64,000 nucleotides of DNA from Coprococcus eutactus. Lineage in GTDB: Bacteria; Bacillota; Clostridia; Lachnospirales; Lachnospiraceae. The stretch is taken from the NCBI RefSeq assembly GCF_025149915.1, contig NZ_CP102278.1, forward strand, positions 186,001 through 250,000. The letters run 5' to 3'. The notes beneath the pieces were generated by a model. It was not told where the DNA came from. It ran no database searches and was given only the letters and a program-made list of their open reading frames with translations. Of this stretch, positions 63,897-64,000 are shown in pieces. The translations under genes were made by a program, and so were the position numbers. Every line of letters begins with the position of its first letter. Within the stretch, counting starts at the first letter, position 1.

Positions 63897-64000
63897 TAGA
63901 GATATATACACTTTTGTCATAACGTGATAAAATCATCTTAATTGTGGGCATCAGTCCAGGGGGTAATTTTAATAACAAAGGGTAAAGGGCGTATGTTGTT

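Overview
The window looks like a chromosomal segment of a spore-forming, anaerobic, low-GC Firmicute, most likely a gut Lachnospiraceae. It carries SpoIIID, a DnaD/DnaI-type primosome, a group-B-like [FeFe] hydrogenase with HydE, class II (Firmicutes-type) GalT, ECF transporters and many ATA/AGA codons. I see no rRNA, tRNA, CRISPR array, prophage or transposase gene. The genus is not determinable from the sequence alone.

Layout. 1-3.4 kb: SpoIIID and a YhaO/YhaN-like (SbcDC-like) pair whose nuclease subunit has lost several metal-ligand residues. 3.4-8.8 kb (minus strand): dnaD, dnaI-like and prs in one likely operon, then murC; between dnaD and murC lie five 9-mers that match or resemble DnaA boxes. 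8.8-13.4 kb: monomeric [FeFe] hydrogenase, a tiny membrane protein, and an acyl-CoA synthetase/thioesterase pair behind a long structured leader. 13.4-16.8 kb: a PAS-containing GGDEF/EAL protein followed by a ~200-nt near-palindromic element that may be a 6S-like RNA. 16.86-26.7 kb: a promoter, a cobalamin riboswitch and a five-gene operon: a huge secreted protein joining a DUF4430 (transcobalamin C-terminal-like) domain to an alpha/alpha barrel, a membrane-anchored DUF4430 protein on a Thr/Ser/Glu/Arg repeat stalk, an ECF T component, a single-chain A-A-S ECF protein and a Cys-cluster protein. I read this as a surface corrinoid capture and import system with intrinsic-factor-like architecture, and it is the most interesting locus here.

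26.8-35.8 kb: hydE, dispersed 80-bp repeats, a DUF1275 protein, a ThrE-like exporter with an unknown partner, two LysR regulators and B12-independent metE. 35.8-40.8 kb: two AAA/DUF4143 ATPases flanking a TetR regulator with a clear operator and a broken acetyltransferase gene; the second ATPase is preceded by four copies of AAAGTTGCAAAA spaced 32-33 bp. trpF follows. 40.8-48 kb: lacZ (minus), two AraC regulators, an iron-sulfur flavoprotein and a Uma2 nuclease-like protein.

48.3-63.9 kb: a galactose-to-surface-glycan block. galK, galT and galE make UDP-galactose; glf converts it to UDP-galactofuranose; a GlfT2-like enzyme would polymerise it. Two family-2 glycosyltransferases and a TagGH-like ABC exporter build and export a polymer. 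LicD plus a fused LicC-LicA protein suggest phosphocholine decoration, and an IspD/TarI-like cytidylyltransferase suggests an activated polyol or related precursor. LacZ-derived galactose could therefore feed both catabolism and the cell envelope. Several families of small palindromic repeats are scattered through the intergenic gaps.
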